From CAYGSN01 sp964352675 (GTDB taxonomy: Bacteria; Pseudomonadota; Alphaproteobacteria; Micavibrionales; Micavibrionaceae): a DNA stretch of 64,000 nt. Location of the stretch: the NCBI GenBank assembly GCA_964352675.1, contig CAYGSN010000002.1, positions 56,191-120,190 of the forward strand. Direction: 5' to 3'. The position numbers and the translations under genes are program-made. The notes under the pieces are model-generated. The model made no database searches, was not told the origin of the DNA, and saw only the letters and a program-made list of their open reading frames with translations. Below, piece by piece: positions 45,349 through 54,736 of this stretch; positions within the stretch are counted from its first letter, which is position 1, and each line of letters starts with the position of its first letter.

Positions 45349-45822
45349 ATGCGCCCTCTGTCCCATGCCGTGATGAAAGTCACATCACAGAACTTCAGCC
45401 GCAAATATATCGCAATCGGGCGGATTGTCGATTCCTGGAGCGATATTGTCGGAAAAGACTTCGCATTAAAGGCTCAACCCGCACGCATCCAATATAGAAA
45501 CAGGGCAAAAGGAAGCGGCGAAAAACCGGACGCCATACTGGAGATAGGATGTTCCAGCGCCGATGCCACGATGCTGCATTATCAGAAAGACCTTATCCTG
45601 GAACGGATCAACCGCATTTTCGGCGATCAATGGATTACCGGCATTAAATTCGTTCCGGTTGCGGTGAATACGGATAGCGGTTTTCGCAAATCGAAAATAA
45701 AAAAGCGCCCCCTTACGGGAAAAGATACGGATTACCTCAACGAAACACTTGCCAGCATAGGGGATGAGGCGATAAAACAACGCCTTGAGAGTCTCGGCAA
45801 AGAAATATTGATGGAAGATTAG
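45349..45822 (+). CDS. DUF721 (DciA-like) protein; start uncertain due to gap
   Basis: The 157 residues match the DUF721 family, related to the DciA helicase-loading factor: PLSHAVMKVTSQNFSRKYIA, then IVDSWSDIVGKDFALKAQP. The family usually begins close to this point, so little is missing, but the ATG at 45349 directly abuts the Ns and the real start could be upstream. Its position after mutY and before the dsbA-smc region is a typical alphaproteobacterial arrangement. Confidence 0.75.
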   Translation: MRPLSHAVMKVTSQNFSRKYIAIGRIVDSWSDIVGKDFALKAQPARIQYRNRAKGSGEKPDAILEIGCSSADATMLHYQKDLILERINRIFGDQWITGIKFVPVAVNTDSGFRKSKIKKRPLTGKDTDYLNETLASIGDEAIKQRLESLGKEILMED

Positions 45823-45834
45823 GGCCACAAAAAC

Positions 45835-46401
45835 ATGAAAGTAAATGCCAATACACTGCGATCCGGCAACGTCATTGAATATAACGGCAAGCTCTGCGTG
45901 GTGGTTAAAAATGACCTGATCACGCCTGGCAAGGGCGCGGCCGTCGCTCAGGTTGAGATGCGTGATATCCGTACCGGCGCAAAAGACAATGTGCGCTTTC
46001 GCACCCAGGAAACCGTTGAGCGTGTGAGGTTAGAGCAGGACGAGTACCAGTTTCTCTACACTGAGGGCGAAGAGCTGCATCTGATGCATCAAGGCACCTA
46101 TGAGCAGATTACGATTACAAAAGATGTTGTTGGCTATCCGGCTGCCTTCCTGCAGGAAGGCATGATTGTGGAGGTGGAAAGTTTTGAAGGTGAGGCACTG
46201 TCCGTAAGACTTCCTGACACTGTTACTGTGGAAATAGTTGAAGCCGAACCCGTCGTAAAGGGGCAAACCGCAACCACGTCTTATAAACCGGCCATTCTGG
46301 CCAATGGCGAAAAGGTCATGGTCCCCCCCTTTATTGAGGCAGGTACCCGCATCGTCGTCAAAACCGAAGATGGTGTCTACGTTGAACGGGCAAAGGATTA
46401 A
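45835..46401 (+). CDS. efp: Translation elongation factor P
   Basis: EF-P relieves ribosome stalling at proline runs. The 188-residue protein has the three-domain layout: KOW-like domain with MKVNANTLRSGNVIEYNGK, the loop PGKGAAV whose Lys aligns with the modified Lys of many EF-Ps, then YQFLYTEGEELHLMHQGTYE and the C-terminal GTRIVVKTEDGVYVER. No EpmA or EarP is visible in the window. It sits 12 nt after DUF721. Confidence 0.96.
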   Translation: MKVNANTLRSGNVIEYNGKLCVVVKNDLITPGKGAAVAQVEMRDIRTGAKDNVRFRTQETVERVRLEQDEYQFLYTEGEELHLMHQGTYEQITITKDVVGYPAAFLQEGMIVEVESFEGEALSVRLPDTVTVEIVEAEPVVKGQTATTSYKPAILANGEKVMVPPFIEAGTRIVVKTEDGVYVERAKD

Positions 46402-46403
46402 TT

Positions 46404-47195
46404 ATGGCTGCAAACCCCCACCTCACCCTTATGCTCCGCGCAGCAGAAAAAGCCGGACGCAGTCTGGCCCGCGATTTCGGAGAAATTGAACATCTTCAGG
46501 TATCGGAAAAAGCCCCCGGCGATTTCGTTAGTGCCGCCGACAGGCGTGCGGAGAAAATCATCTTTGAAGAGCTGCAGGGTTCTTATCCCGATTATTGCTT
46601 CCTGATGGAAGAAAGCGGAAAGATAGACGGCAAAAACACTGATTACCGCTGGATTATTGATCCGCTCGACGGTACCGCCAATTTCCTGCACGGTATTCCG
46701 CAATGGGCAATCTCAATTGCCCTGGAGCATAAGAACGAAATCATTTTGGGTTTGGTCTATGATCCTGTCAAAAACGAAACCTTTACGGCGGAAAAAGGAC
46801 AAGGCGCCTTTACCGGACGTCACAGACTGCGTGTCTCGGGACGCCGCGATGCTTTGCGGGCTTGCATTACCACCGGCGCCCCACGCCGTGCAAAGGAAAC
46901 TCACGAGCAGTTTTTTAAGGAACAACGTGCGATTTGGAACATGGGCGCTTCGTTGCGGCGTTTTGGTTCCGCCTCCTTGGATTTGGCCTATGTTGCAGCC
47001 GGACGTTTCGAAGGTTTTTGGGAACGCGATCTGGCGCCGTGGGATATTGCTGCAGGAATATTGCTCGTGCGTGAAGCCGGCGGCTTTGTCTGTGACATTG
47101 ACGATGACCGAAAAAACCCCATGCAGACAGGCGCTATTCTTGCAGCGAATGAAGCGATTTACGGTGAAATGAAAAAAACGCTGCGCAGCGTCTGA
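46404..47195 (+). CDS. suhB: Inositol-1-monophosphatase SuhB-like
   Basis: The 263-residue Mg2+ phosphatase has GDFVSAADRRAE, EESGK, the metal motif WIIDPLDGTANFLHGIPQ and WDIAAGILLVREAGG. The N-terminus (NPHLTLMLRAAEKAGRSLARDF) fits SuhB, which is an inositol phosphatase and in some bacteria an rRNA antitermination factor. It starts 2 nt after efp, so the two are co-transcribed. It is distinct from the family member at 6841-7671. Confidence 0.88.
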   Translation: MAANPHLTLMLRAAEKAGRSLARDFGEIEHLQVSEKAPGDFVSAADRRAEKIIFEELQGSYPDYCFLMEESGKIDGKNTDYRWIIDPLDGTANFLHGIPQWAISIALEHKNEIILGLVYDPVKNETFTAEKGQGAFTGRHRLRVSGRRDALRACITTGAPRRAKETHEQFFKEQRAIWNMGASLRRFGSASLDLAYVAAGRFEGFWERDLAPWDIAAGILLVREAGGFVCDIDDDRKNPMQTGAILAANEAIYGEMKKTLRSV

Positions 47196-47216
47196 ATTCC
47201 TTGTTATAAGAAGAGC

Positions 47217-48101
47217 ATGCGATTTTCACTTGTTCTTATTGCGGTGTTCCTAACGGCTTTCCCTGCTCTGGCTCAGGAAAGCGTGGAGATATACCTGGAA
47301 AACCTGGACGGGTATAAGCCTCCGCCCATGTTTACAGGAGAAAAGCCCGGAACCAAAGAAACAGAGAAAGAGGCAGGGACAGCGGTTGAATACGCTCCGC
47401 TGACTGCCCCTCTTCCGCTTGATACGATCTATGCGCAGGAAATTGATCCTCCCTCTGCCACCCCGGCGAAAGACAGCGAATCTCCACCTCTGCCAGAGTC
47501 AAAGCCTGCAAAAACAGCCAAAAGCAATACAGCTGTGGCTGCTGTGAAACCACCGCCCTTGCCGCCAAAACGGCCCGGAAAGCTCTCCGCCTCCGCCGGC
47601 TTTGCCAGAGAAACACTGGAACATCCGAAGCCGCCAAACCCAAACATTGAATCGGCAGATCCGCTGCAGCGTGAGCTTAAAGAGCCGACAGCAAAAGAGG
47701 TGCGCGACCAGATTGCCGGGATTATAAAAGAACCACTTCCACCTGAAACGCCTCGACCAGAGCCACAGGAAAAATCGCAAGCTCAAGAGCAATCCGCCTT
47801 TATCAGCCTCGGTTATGACCCCGAATTTACCGGCCTGACCAATCAGGTAAAACAGGCACTGGAGAACCAGTTTCTGCGCATTGCCCGTGAACATCCCGAT
47901 CAACGCATAGAGATTCATGCCTATGCTTCTTCCAAAGAGGGCAATGACAGCACGGCACGACGCACATCCCTATCCCGCGCCCTAGATATACGAGAATTTA
48001 TGATCGAGCAGAAAATTGATCCCAAACGTATTGATTTGCGCGCTCTGGGCGACAAAACCGATAAAGAGCCTGTCGACCGCGTCGAAATATACTTACGTTA
48101 A
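47217..48101 (+). CDS. Secreted OmpA-like domain protein with proline-rich linker
   Basis: The 294-residue protein has a signal peptide (MRFSLVLIAVFLTAFPALAQ). A long Pro/Lys/Glu-rich low-complexity segment (about 25-195) follows. The C-terminus (about 205-294) resembles an OmpA-type peptidoglycan-binding domain: IEIHAYASSKEGND, then TSLSRALDIREFMIEQKIDP and LRALGDKT. It probably spans part of the periplasm and binds the cell wall. It lacks a lipobox, so it is not a standard Pal. Confidence 0.7.
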   Translation: MRFSLVLIAVFLTAFPALAQESVEIYLENLDGYKPPPMFTGEKPGTKETEKEAGTAVEYAPLTAPLPLDTIYAQEIDPPSATPAKDSESPPLPESKPAKTAKSNTAVAAVKPPPLPPKRPGKLSASAGFARETLEHPKPPNPNIESADPLQRELKEPTAKEVRDQIAGIIKEPLPPETPRPEPQEKSQAQEQSAFISLGYDPEFTGLTNQVKQALENQFLRIAREHPDQRIEIHAYASSKEGNDSTARRTSLSRALDIREFMIEQKIDPKRIDLRALGDKTDKEPVDRVEIYLR

Positions 48102-48233
48102 TTGACTTCCGGTGTGGATAGAATAGCCAAACATGGCTTGAACCCTTGACATTCAGCCATCGCAAGCGCGAAATTATGCTTGTAATTTCCCCATAGCTTC
48201 TGCTAAAAAAACGCATAACCAAGGATAAATGTT

Positions 48234-49013
48234 ATGGCTGATCAAAAATCCGGTTCCTCCCGTTTCCTGATATATGCCCTTTTGGGCCTGATTGTGCTGG
48301 GCGGATTATATTATTTCGCGCTCGGGCAACAGAAACAAAGCCTGCCCCAGCCTGAGCCTGTTGCGCAAGAGCAAGCTGAATCTGTGACTAAAGGCACGTC
48401 AGAAGAGATTGTCGCCGAAGATGAGATTGAAACTCCCGGAGAAACCACAAATGTCGATGTTGCCTTTGCTCTAAAAGAACGCATTATGGGCGATCCGTCC
48501 GCACCGTTGAAGATCAGCGAGCACAGCTCCTTTACCTGCGGCCATTGCGGGGTATTTCACAAAAGCACGTTTAAGCAGGTGAAGGAAAACTATATCGATA
48601 CGGGCAAAGCCTATTTGGTTTTTTCAGATTTTCCATTGAATGCTCCGGCTCTGCATGCCTCAATTACTGCACGCTGCATTCCTGATGAAGGAAAGTATTT
48701 TCAGTTTGCCCAAACCATATTTGAAGAGCAGGAAAAATGGGCGTATGACGTGGGCTACCTGACTTTTCTTCGCAATAAGGCTGCGGAATACGGGTTGGAC
48801 AATAAAACTTTTGAGGCCTGCCTGGCAGAACCGGAAATCCAAAAAGGCATTATCGAGCGTATGAAAGCCTCGCAGGAGCAGTGGCAAATCGCCGCAACCC
48901 CGAGCTTTGTTCTAAACAATCAGCGTACAATTTCGGGCGCTTATTCTTATGAGGATTTCAAAAAGATCCTGGATGAAGAACTTGCAAAAATTGAGGAGAG
49001 CCAGGGCGAATAA
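48234..49013 (+). CDS. DsbA-family thiol-disulfide protein, membrane-anchored
   Basis: The 259-residue protein has an N-terminal membrane helix (FLIYALLGLIVLGGLYYFAL), a Glu/Gln-rich linker, and a thioredoxin-like domain with active site CGHC (SSFTCGHCGVFHKSTF). The helical insert and cis-Pro region (ATPSFVLNN) are present. It should oxidise or rearrange disulfides in the periplasm. The 132-nt gap before it has a TTGACA at 48146-48151 without a clear -10. It ends 6 nt before smc, the usual alphaproteobacterial neighbour. Confidence 0.9.
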   Translation: MADQKSGSSRFLIYALLGLIVLGGLYYFALGQQKQSLPQPEPVAQEQAESVTKGTSEEIVAEDEIETPGETTNVDVAFALKERIMGDPSAPLKISEHSSFTCGHCGVFHKSTFKQVKENYIDTGKAYLVFSDFPLNAPALHASITARCIPDEGKYFQFAQTIFEEQEKWAYDVGYLTFLRNKAAEYGLDNKTFEACLAEPEIQKGIIERMKASQEQWQIAATPSFVLNNQRTISGAYSYEDFKKILDEELAKIEESQGE

Positions 49014-49019
49014 GACCTC

Positions 49020-52000
49020 ATGATCCAATTCCAAAAACTGCGTATCAACGGCTTTAAATCCTTTGTCGATAGAACAGAGCTTGAAATCACGCCCGGTCTG
49101 AACGGGATTGTGGGGCCTAACGGCTGTGGAAAATCCAATCTGGTGGAGGCTCTGCGCTGGGTTATGGGTGAAAGCTCCGCCAAGCGTATGCGTGGTGGCG
49201 GTATGGAAGATGTGATCTTCAACGGCACCGATAAACGCTCTGCCCGGAATATAGCCGAGGTAGCCCTGCTGCTGAACAATTCCTCACGCAGCGCTCCGGC
49301 CGCCTATAACGCGACTGAAGAAATCGAAATTATCCGGCGGATTGAGCGCGATCACGGCTCCAACTATAAAATCAACGGCAAGAACGTCCGGGCCCGCGAT
49401 GTGCAGATGCTGTTTGCCGATACGGTCACGGGAGCAAACTCCCCTGCCCTGGTTTCTCAGGGTCAAGTTGCCAAGATCATCAATTCCAAGCCGCTGGAAC
49501 GCCGCCTGATCCTTGAAGAATCTGCCGGAATTTCAGGGCTGTATGCCCGCCGCCACGAGGCGGAGTTACGCCTGAAAGGCGCCGACACCAATCTCAAGCG
49601 TGTGGAGGACGTGCTGCTGGGCATGGAAACCCGCCTGAACGCACTGAAGCGCCAGGCGCGTCAGGCCGGGCGCTACCGCAATATCAGCACACAAATCCGC
49701 CAGCTTGAAGTGCTGATCGCCTGGCTGGAATGGAACAGCCTCGACGAAAAGCGTGCCGCGACAATGGAGAAATTCAAAACAGCGGAAAGCCTTGTGACGG
49801 AAAAGCTCACAGCCGTAACGCAACTGACAAAAACCCAGAACACTCAAGCCGAAGATTTACCGGCGTTGCGCAAGGCTGAAGCTGAAATCGCAGCCGAAAT
49901 GCAGAGCAAGAAAATTACCCTGCAACGCCTGGAAGACCAGGCCCAACGGCAAAAAGACATGCTGCATGAGGCGGAAAGCCAGCTTGTGCAGGCCCGCACC
50001 GACCAGGCGCATGAAACACAAATGGCCGAAGAAGGCGCTGCGACCATGGCAAAACTGGAAACCGAACAAAGTGAGCTCCTCAGCCAGCAAAACGACGATG
50101 AGAATAAAATCAAAGCCAAGCAATCCGCTAAAGACGCCCTGGAAAAGAAAGTCGTTCAGTTGGAGGAGGAATACACCGCGCTGATGCAGAGCACGGCCGA
50201 AGCCAAAGCCCGCCAGCAATCGCTGGAACAGCAATTGCGACAGAACAAAGAGCGGATCAACACGGTGAATGAACGCAAGACCAAGGCGAAGACTGAGCTT
50301 GAAACGCTGAAAAACAAGGAAAATTTTACCAAAGATATTGAGAATATATACAGCAATATCAATAAAAAGGAAAAAGAACTTCAGAAACTGGATAAAGAAA
50401 TAGAGGCCGCCCACGCAGGAATGCGCAAAGCCAAAGAGACGACCGAGGCGGCCCGCTCCGCACTTCGCAGCGCCGAAACGCAGAACTCGGAATTCAGTGC
50501 CGAAATTACAATGCTACAGCGCTTCTTTGAAGGACGCGATGAAAACAGCTTCAGCCCCGTTCTGGACGATGTCGCGGCGGAAAGCGGTTTTGAAAAGGCC
50601 CTATCCCGCGCCCTGGGAGATGCTCTTCTGGCCTCGGTGGACGAAAAAGCGCCGATGCGCTGGATCAGCCGCAAAACACCCGCCTCCATGCCTGCGCTGC
50701 CTGAAGGGATAGGAGCGCTCCTGCCCCGCGTCAAAGCTCCGAAGGAGCTGCATTTGGCGCTCAGCCAAATCGGCTACGTCGATGCTGATCATGTCGCACA
50801 GAGTTTTATTGATGCCCTGAAACCAGGTCAATCAATTGTTTCACGCAGTGGGAGCTATTGGCGCTGGGACGGCTATCATGTCGAGGCTGAAGCCACAGAC
50901 CGCAATGCCGTCCATCTGGAGCAGAAGAACAAGCTTAAAGAGCTGCAGAAAAAACAACCCTCCATTCAAAAGGCGCTTGAAAAAGCTGAGCAGGCCCTGA
51001 AAGCGGCGCAGAACAACGAAGCGGCACAGGAAAAATCTTATGAAGAGCTTCAGGCCACACAAAAAACCACGAGCGAAACCTTAAATAAAGCCCGCCTTGA
51101 GCATAGCGAATTGCGGGAAAGACAGGCGCGTCTTGACAGTGAGAAGGCCCGCCTCGGCGAAACCGTCCGCATGGCCGATGAGGACATTAAGACCCTCCAG
51201 GAAGTGATAAAGTGGGATGAAGACCGCCTGAAAACTTACACGAGCAGCTCGAATGAGAAAAAGGAAGCTGATACGGCAAAGCTCCGCGAATCCCTGCTGG
51301 CCGCGCGCGAGGCTTATCAGGATGCCCTGCGCAGCTTCGATCGTTATATCCAGCAGCAAAACAGCCGCAAGGCCCGTCTGCACGCCATCGCCGATGAGCG
51401 CGTAAACCTGCAAAACCGGGTTATCCGCTCTAAAGAACGTCTCAAAGAACTGGATGACCGGAAAAAAGCGCTCGCCGAGAAACTTGAGGAACTGCGCAAC
51501 CGGCCGGGGAGCTTTAAGGATGAGAGTGAAAAACTACTCTCGGAAGTCTCTGTGCTTGAAGAACGTCGCTCTGGCGCTGCTGAAAAACTTGCCGCGCAGG
51601 AATCTGAGCTGGCGGAAACCAACCGTGCCCTGAAAGAGGCGGAGCGTATTTTAGGCGAATCCCGTGAATCGCGTGCACATGCCGAAGCAACACTCAGCGC
51701 CATTCAGGAACAGAGCGATACGATGGTCCGGGCCATACGGGAAAAATTTGATATGGCCCCCGACTCCCTGAAAGAACACGCTGCAATTGATATTGAGCAA
51801 AGCGATGAGAATTTGGAAAGCTTCCGCTCCAAAAAAGAAAAACTGATGCGGGAGCGCGACAATATTGGTCCTGTGAACCTGCGCGCCGATGATGAGGCGC
51901 AGGAGCTGGAGAAGGACGTCACGACCCTCCTGCATGAACGCAATGACCTGATGCAGGCGATTGATGAACTGCGCAGCGGTATCAACAAAATCAACAAAGA

Positions 52001-52511
52001 AGCGCGTGAGCGGCTTTTGGGCGCTTTCGACCATGTGAACGCCCATTTCCAGCACCTCTTTACGCGGCTGTTTGGCGGCGGTAAAGCTCATCTGGCGCTG
52101 ATTGATTCGGAAGAGACAAACAACAATTCCGATCCGCTGGTCTCCGGCCTCGAAATCTATGCGCAACCGCCCGGAAAGACACTGCAATCCCTCTCCCTTC
52201 TCTCCGGGGGCGAGCAGACTCTGGCCTCGATTGCCCTCATATTTGCGATGTTCCTGACCAACCCTTCTCCAATCTGCGTATTGGACGAGATTGACGCGCC
52301 GCTGGATGATGCCAACGTGGACCGCGTCTGTGATCTGCTGGAAGAGATTGCTGAGCGCGGGGAAACTCGTTTTCTCATTATCACACACCACCGCCTGACC
52401 ATGGCGCGTATGGACAGGCTTTACGGCGTGACCATGAGTGAACAAGGCGTCTCACAGCTTGTGTCCGTAGACCTGCAGCAAAGCTTCGATTTCCTAGAAG
52501 AAGCGGCCTAA
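49020..52511 (+). CDS. smc: Chromosome segregation protein SMC
   Basis: This 1163-residue condensin ATPase organises the chromosome. Walker A is GPNGCGKSNLVEALRW (residues 32-47). Two long coiled coils flank a hinge (about 495-650). The C-terminal head has signature LSGGEQTLASIAL (about 1060) and Walker B PICVLDEIDAPLDDAN (about 1085). The length and order are standard. No scpA or scpB lies next to it in this window. Confidence 0.97.
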   Translation: MIQFQKLRINGFKSFVDRTELEITPGLNGIVGPNGCGKSNLVEALRWVMGESSAKRMRGGGMEDVIFNGTDKRSARNIAEVALLLNNSSRSAPAAYNATEEIEIIRRIERDHGSNYKINGKNVRARDVQMLFADTVTGANSPALVSQGQVAKIINSKPLERRLILEESAGISGLYARRHEAELRLKGADTNLKRVEDVLLGMETRLNALKRQARQAGRYRNISTQIRQLEVLIAWLEWNSLDEKRAATMEKFKTAESLVTEKLTAVTQLTKTQNTQAEDLPALRKAEAEIAAEMQSKKITLQRLEDQAQRQKDMLHEAESQLVQARTDQAHETQMAEEGAATMAKLETEQSELLSQQNDDENKIKAKQSAKDALEKKVVQLEEEYTALMQSTAEAKARQQSLEQQLRQNKERINTVNERKTKAKTELETLKNKENFTKDIENIYSNINKKEKELQKLDKEIEAAHAGMRKAKETTEAARSALRSAETQNSEFSAEITMLQRFFEGRDENSFSPVLDDVAAESGFEKALSRALGDALLASVDEKAPMRWISRKTPASMPALPEGIGALLPRVKAPKELHLALSQIGYVDADHVAQSFIDALKPGQSIVSRSGSYWRWDGYHVEAEATDRNAVHLEQKNKLKELQKKQPSIQKALEKAEQALKAAQNNEAAQEKSYEELQATQKTTSETLNKARLEHSELRERQARLDSEKARLGETVRMADEDIKTLQEVIKWDEDRLKTYTSSSNEKKEADTAKLRESLLAAREAYQDALRSFDRYIQQQNSRKARLHAIADERVNLQNRVIRSKERLKELDDRKKALAEKLEELRNRPGSFKDESEKLLSEVSVLEERRSGAAEKLAAQESELAETNRALKEAERILGESRESRAHAEATLSAIQEQSDTMVRAIREKFDMAPDSLKEHAAIDIEQSDENLESFRSKKEKLMRERDNIGPVNLRADDEAQELEKDVTTLLHERNDLMQAIDELRSGINKINKEARERLLGAFDHVNAHFQHLFTRLFGGGKAHLALIDSEETNNNSDPLVSGLEIYAQPPGKTLQSLSLLSGGEQTLASIALIFAMFLTNPSPICVLDEIDAPLDDANVDRVCDLLEEIAERGETRFLIITHHRLTMARMDRLYGVTMSEQGVSQLVSVDLQQSFDFLEEAA

Positions 52512-52514
52512 CAC

Positions 52515-52901
52515 ATGATGGATGATGATAACCTCAGAGCCTTAGAAGATAAAATTAATAAAGCCCGCGGCCTAAAGGAGCCTACTGAGCAGGAAAAAAA
52601 GAAGATTGCCGAGGACGAAAACGCTAAAGCGGGTATTCATGCAGGCATTGAATTCGTTGGAGCAATCCTGCTCTCCTCTCTAATCGGCTATGGACTGGAC
52701 AATTGGCTGGGAACTTCTCCGGCCTTCTTTCTGAGCCTGTTTTTTCTGGGAATTATGACGGCCTTTTACGGCGTTTATAAAATTACCGTTACCTCATCAC
52801 CCAAACCGAATGGGTCTGTTGGATTTTCACAGTTGCCAAGCGAAGAAAAAAACGCTAAAAAAACGCCTGATTTATATGAATCGAACGAAAAACAAGATTA
52901 A
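52515..52901 (+). CDS. atpI: ATP synthase protein I (AtpI)
   Basis: This 128-residue protein has an acidic/basic N-terminus and two membrane helices (GIEFVGAILLSSLIGYGLDNWL and PAFFLSLFFLGIMTAFYGVY). AtpI assists assembly of the c-ring and is encoded first in alphaproteobacterial F0 operons. It begins 3 nt after smc and 24 nt before atpB. Confidence 0.85.
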   Translation: MMDDDNLRALEDKINKARGLKEPTEQEKKKIAEDENAKAGIHAGIEFVGAILLSSLIGYGLDNWLGTSPAFFLSLFFLGIMTAFYGVYKITVTSSPKPNGSVGFSQLPSEEKNAKKTPDLYESNEKQD

Positions 52902-52925
52902 AAGAGAAAACGGCAGAGCAAGAAC

Positions 52926-53672
52926 GTGGCAGACCCTATTCATCAGTTTGTAATTACGCCCATTATTCCCTTGGAAATTGCGGGTATGAATCTGGCCTTC
53001 ACCAACTCATCTCTATGGATGGCAATTGGTGCAGCTCTGTCTGTGGGATTCTTGTCGCTTTCTATCCGCAACAAAGCTCTTGTTCCCGGCCGTGCGCAAG
53101 CACTCTCTGAAATGTGCTATGAATTTGTAGCAAGCATGATCCGTGAAAATACGGGCTCCAAAGGGCGGATATACTTTCCCTTTATCTTTACGCTTTTTGT
53201 TGTAGTTCTAATGGGGAATGTTTTGGGACTTCTGCCATACTCGTTTACCTATACCAGCCACATTATAGTCACCGGGATACTTGCCGCTTTGGTTTTTGTT
53301 GCGGTTACAATTTTCGGGTTTGTTCACCACGGCCTGCACTTCCTGAGCCTTTTTTCACCGCCGGGCATCCCCATGGCACTAAAGTTTTTAATTGTGCCTA
53401 TTGAATTGCTGTCCTTTATGATCCGCCCGGTGACGCTCTCCGTACGTTTATTTGCAAACATGATGGCAGGACACTTGATGCTCAAGGTATTTGCGGGCTT
53501 TAGCACGATGCTTATTGCTGCCGGTGTTGGTGGGGCGCTGATGAGCTTGTTGCCGATGGTCTTTAATGTCGGCCTATTGGCACTGGAATTGCTGGTGGCA
53601 TTGCTGCAGGCTTATATTTTTGCAATATTAAGTGCGATTTATTTGAAGGATACCGTTGATCTTCATCACTAA
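52926..53672 (+). CDS. atpB: F0F1 ATP synthase subunit a
   Basis: The 248-residue membrane protein forms the proton path. It begins with GTG at 52926 (codon read as Met). The family hallmark with essential Arg is MIRPVTLSVRLFANMMAGH. GNVLGLLPYSFTYTSHI and a C-terminal LLVALLQAYIFAILSAIYL are also typical. Helix count is five to six. It precedes atpE by 64 nt. Confidence 0.97.
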   Translation: MADPIHQFVITPIIPLEIAGMNLAFTNSSLWMAIGAALSVGFLSLSIRNKALVPGRAQALSEMCYEFVASMIRENTGSKGRIYFPFIFTLFVVVLMGNVLGLLPYSFTYTSHIIVTGILAALVFVAVTIFGFVHHGLHFLSLFSPPGIPMALKFLIVPIELLSFMIRPVTLSVRLFANMMAGHLMLKVFAGFSTMLIAAGVGGALMSLLPMVFNVGLLALELLVALLQAYIFAILSAIYLKDTVDLHH

Positions 53673-53736
53673 ATGTGTAGGATTGCGGGGAATTTAAAAC
53701 GAAACGGTTGAACTAAAACATTAAGGAAGGAAAACC

Positions 53737-53964
53737 ATGGAACTTGAATCTGCAAAACTGATTGCTGCTGCTATTGCACTGCTGCCGATGTTCGGCGTGG
53801 CCTTGGCTCTGGGCAATATCTTCTCTGCTTATAATGAGGCAGCAGGACGCAACCCAACATCTACAGAAGTGCTGGATAAGAAATTCTTTATCTCATTCGC
53901 TTTGACAGAAGCTCTTGCGATTTTCGCATTGGGTGTATCCCTGATTATCCTGTTCTTGTTCTAG
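53737..53964 (+). CDS. atpE: F0F1 ATP synthase subunit c
   Basis: This 75-residue hairpin forms the rotor ring. The ion-binding Glu58 is in FALTEALAIF; the loop contains RNP (38-40). No Na+-site Gln/Ser signature is seen, so it is probably H+-coupled. The first helix has G20-V-A22-L-A24-L-G26, where most bacteria have GxGxGxG, and a Pro at 17. These changes may alter helix packing and ring size. AAGGAAGGA precedes the ATG. Confidence 0.95.
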   Translation: MELESAKLIAAAIALLPMFGVALALGNIFSAYNEAAGRNPTSTEVLDKKFFISFALTEALAIFALGVSLIILFLF

Positions 53965-53995
53965 GATTGAAAGAACAGAACACGGGATATTTTAT

Positions 53996-54721
53996 ATGAG
54001 AGCTATGCTTCAAAATTTATCGGTGCAAGCGTCGCTGGTGGCTTTTCCGGTCATCGGCGAAGCTTCTGCTGCTGAGAATTTGTTGGGAGACCACGAGAGT
54101 ATCCCACCTGAAACAGCACATGAAGCTTCCGTAACAGCAGTAGAGCTTGATAAAATACCTGACGATCTTGCCCATGATGTCGCCGGGCATGTTGATACGG
54201 CTTCCCACGGGGCTGCAGAAGCCGGGCTTCCACAGTTGGACCCTGAATGGTTTGCCAGCCAGATATTCTGGTTGCTGGCTACATTCGCGTTTTTATATAC
54301 GGTTTTTGCGCGCAATATCCTGCCCAGCCTATCTAAGATTATTGAGAAACGGCACGAACATATCCAGAGCGATCTCGACAAAGCTCATGAGCTGAAAGAG
54401 GAAGCGGAGAAAGTTCAGGCAGCTTATGAAGAGGCTGTGGCCGAAGCTCACGAGAAAGCATCCGGACTATTCGCCAAAGCCGAAGAAAATATTAAGAAAA
54501 AATCTGCCAAGAAACAGGAAGAATTCCGTGATAAATCAATAAAGGATCTTCAGGCTGCGGAGAAAAAGATCCAAAAGGCGAAAGACAAGGCCATGGAAGA
54601 GATGCACACTATAGCTGCCGAAATCGCCTCCCAGGCCGCGGAAAAAATTGTTGGCATTAGCACCGATGTAAAGGCCGCTAAAACTGTAATTGACAATATC
54701 AGCTCAAAAAAAGCAGCGTAA
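53996..54721 (+). CDS. atpG: F0F1 ATP synthase subunit b' with long N-terminal extension
   Basis: This is the second b-type stator subunit found in Alphaproteobacteria and phototrophs. The 241-residue protein has a membrane helix at about 86-108 (FASQIFWLLATFAFLYTVFA) and a long charged coiled coil after it. The 85 residues before the helix are acidic with several His; most relatives have a shorter region. It starts 31 nt after atpE. The symbol follows the b' convention in some genomes (atpF' is also used). Confidence 0.9.
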   Translation: MRAMLQNLSVQASLVAFPVIGEASAAENLLGDHESIPPETAHEASVTAVELDKIPDDLAHDVAGHVDTASHGAAEAGLPQLDPEWFASQIFWLLATFAFLYTVFARNILPSLSKIIEKRHEHIQSDLDKAHELKEEAEKVQAAYEEAVAEAHEKASGLFAKAEENIKKKSAKKQEEFRDKSIKDLQAAEKKIQKAKDKAMEEMHTIAAEIASQAAEKIVGISTDVKAAKTVIDNISSKKAA

Positions 54722-54736
54722 TAGGATACACGGAGA

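Noticed and set aside
48146..48180. TTGACA upstream of dsbA as a promoter
   Set aside because: No acceptable -10 occurs at 16-18 nt; I left it as a note.
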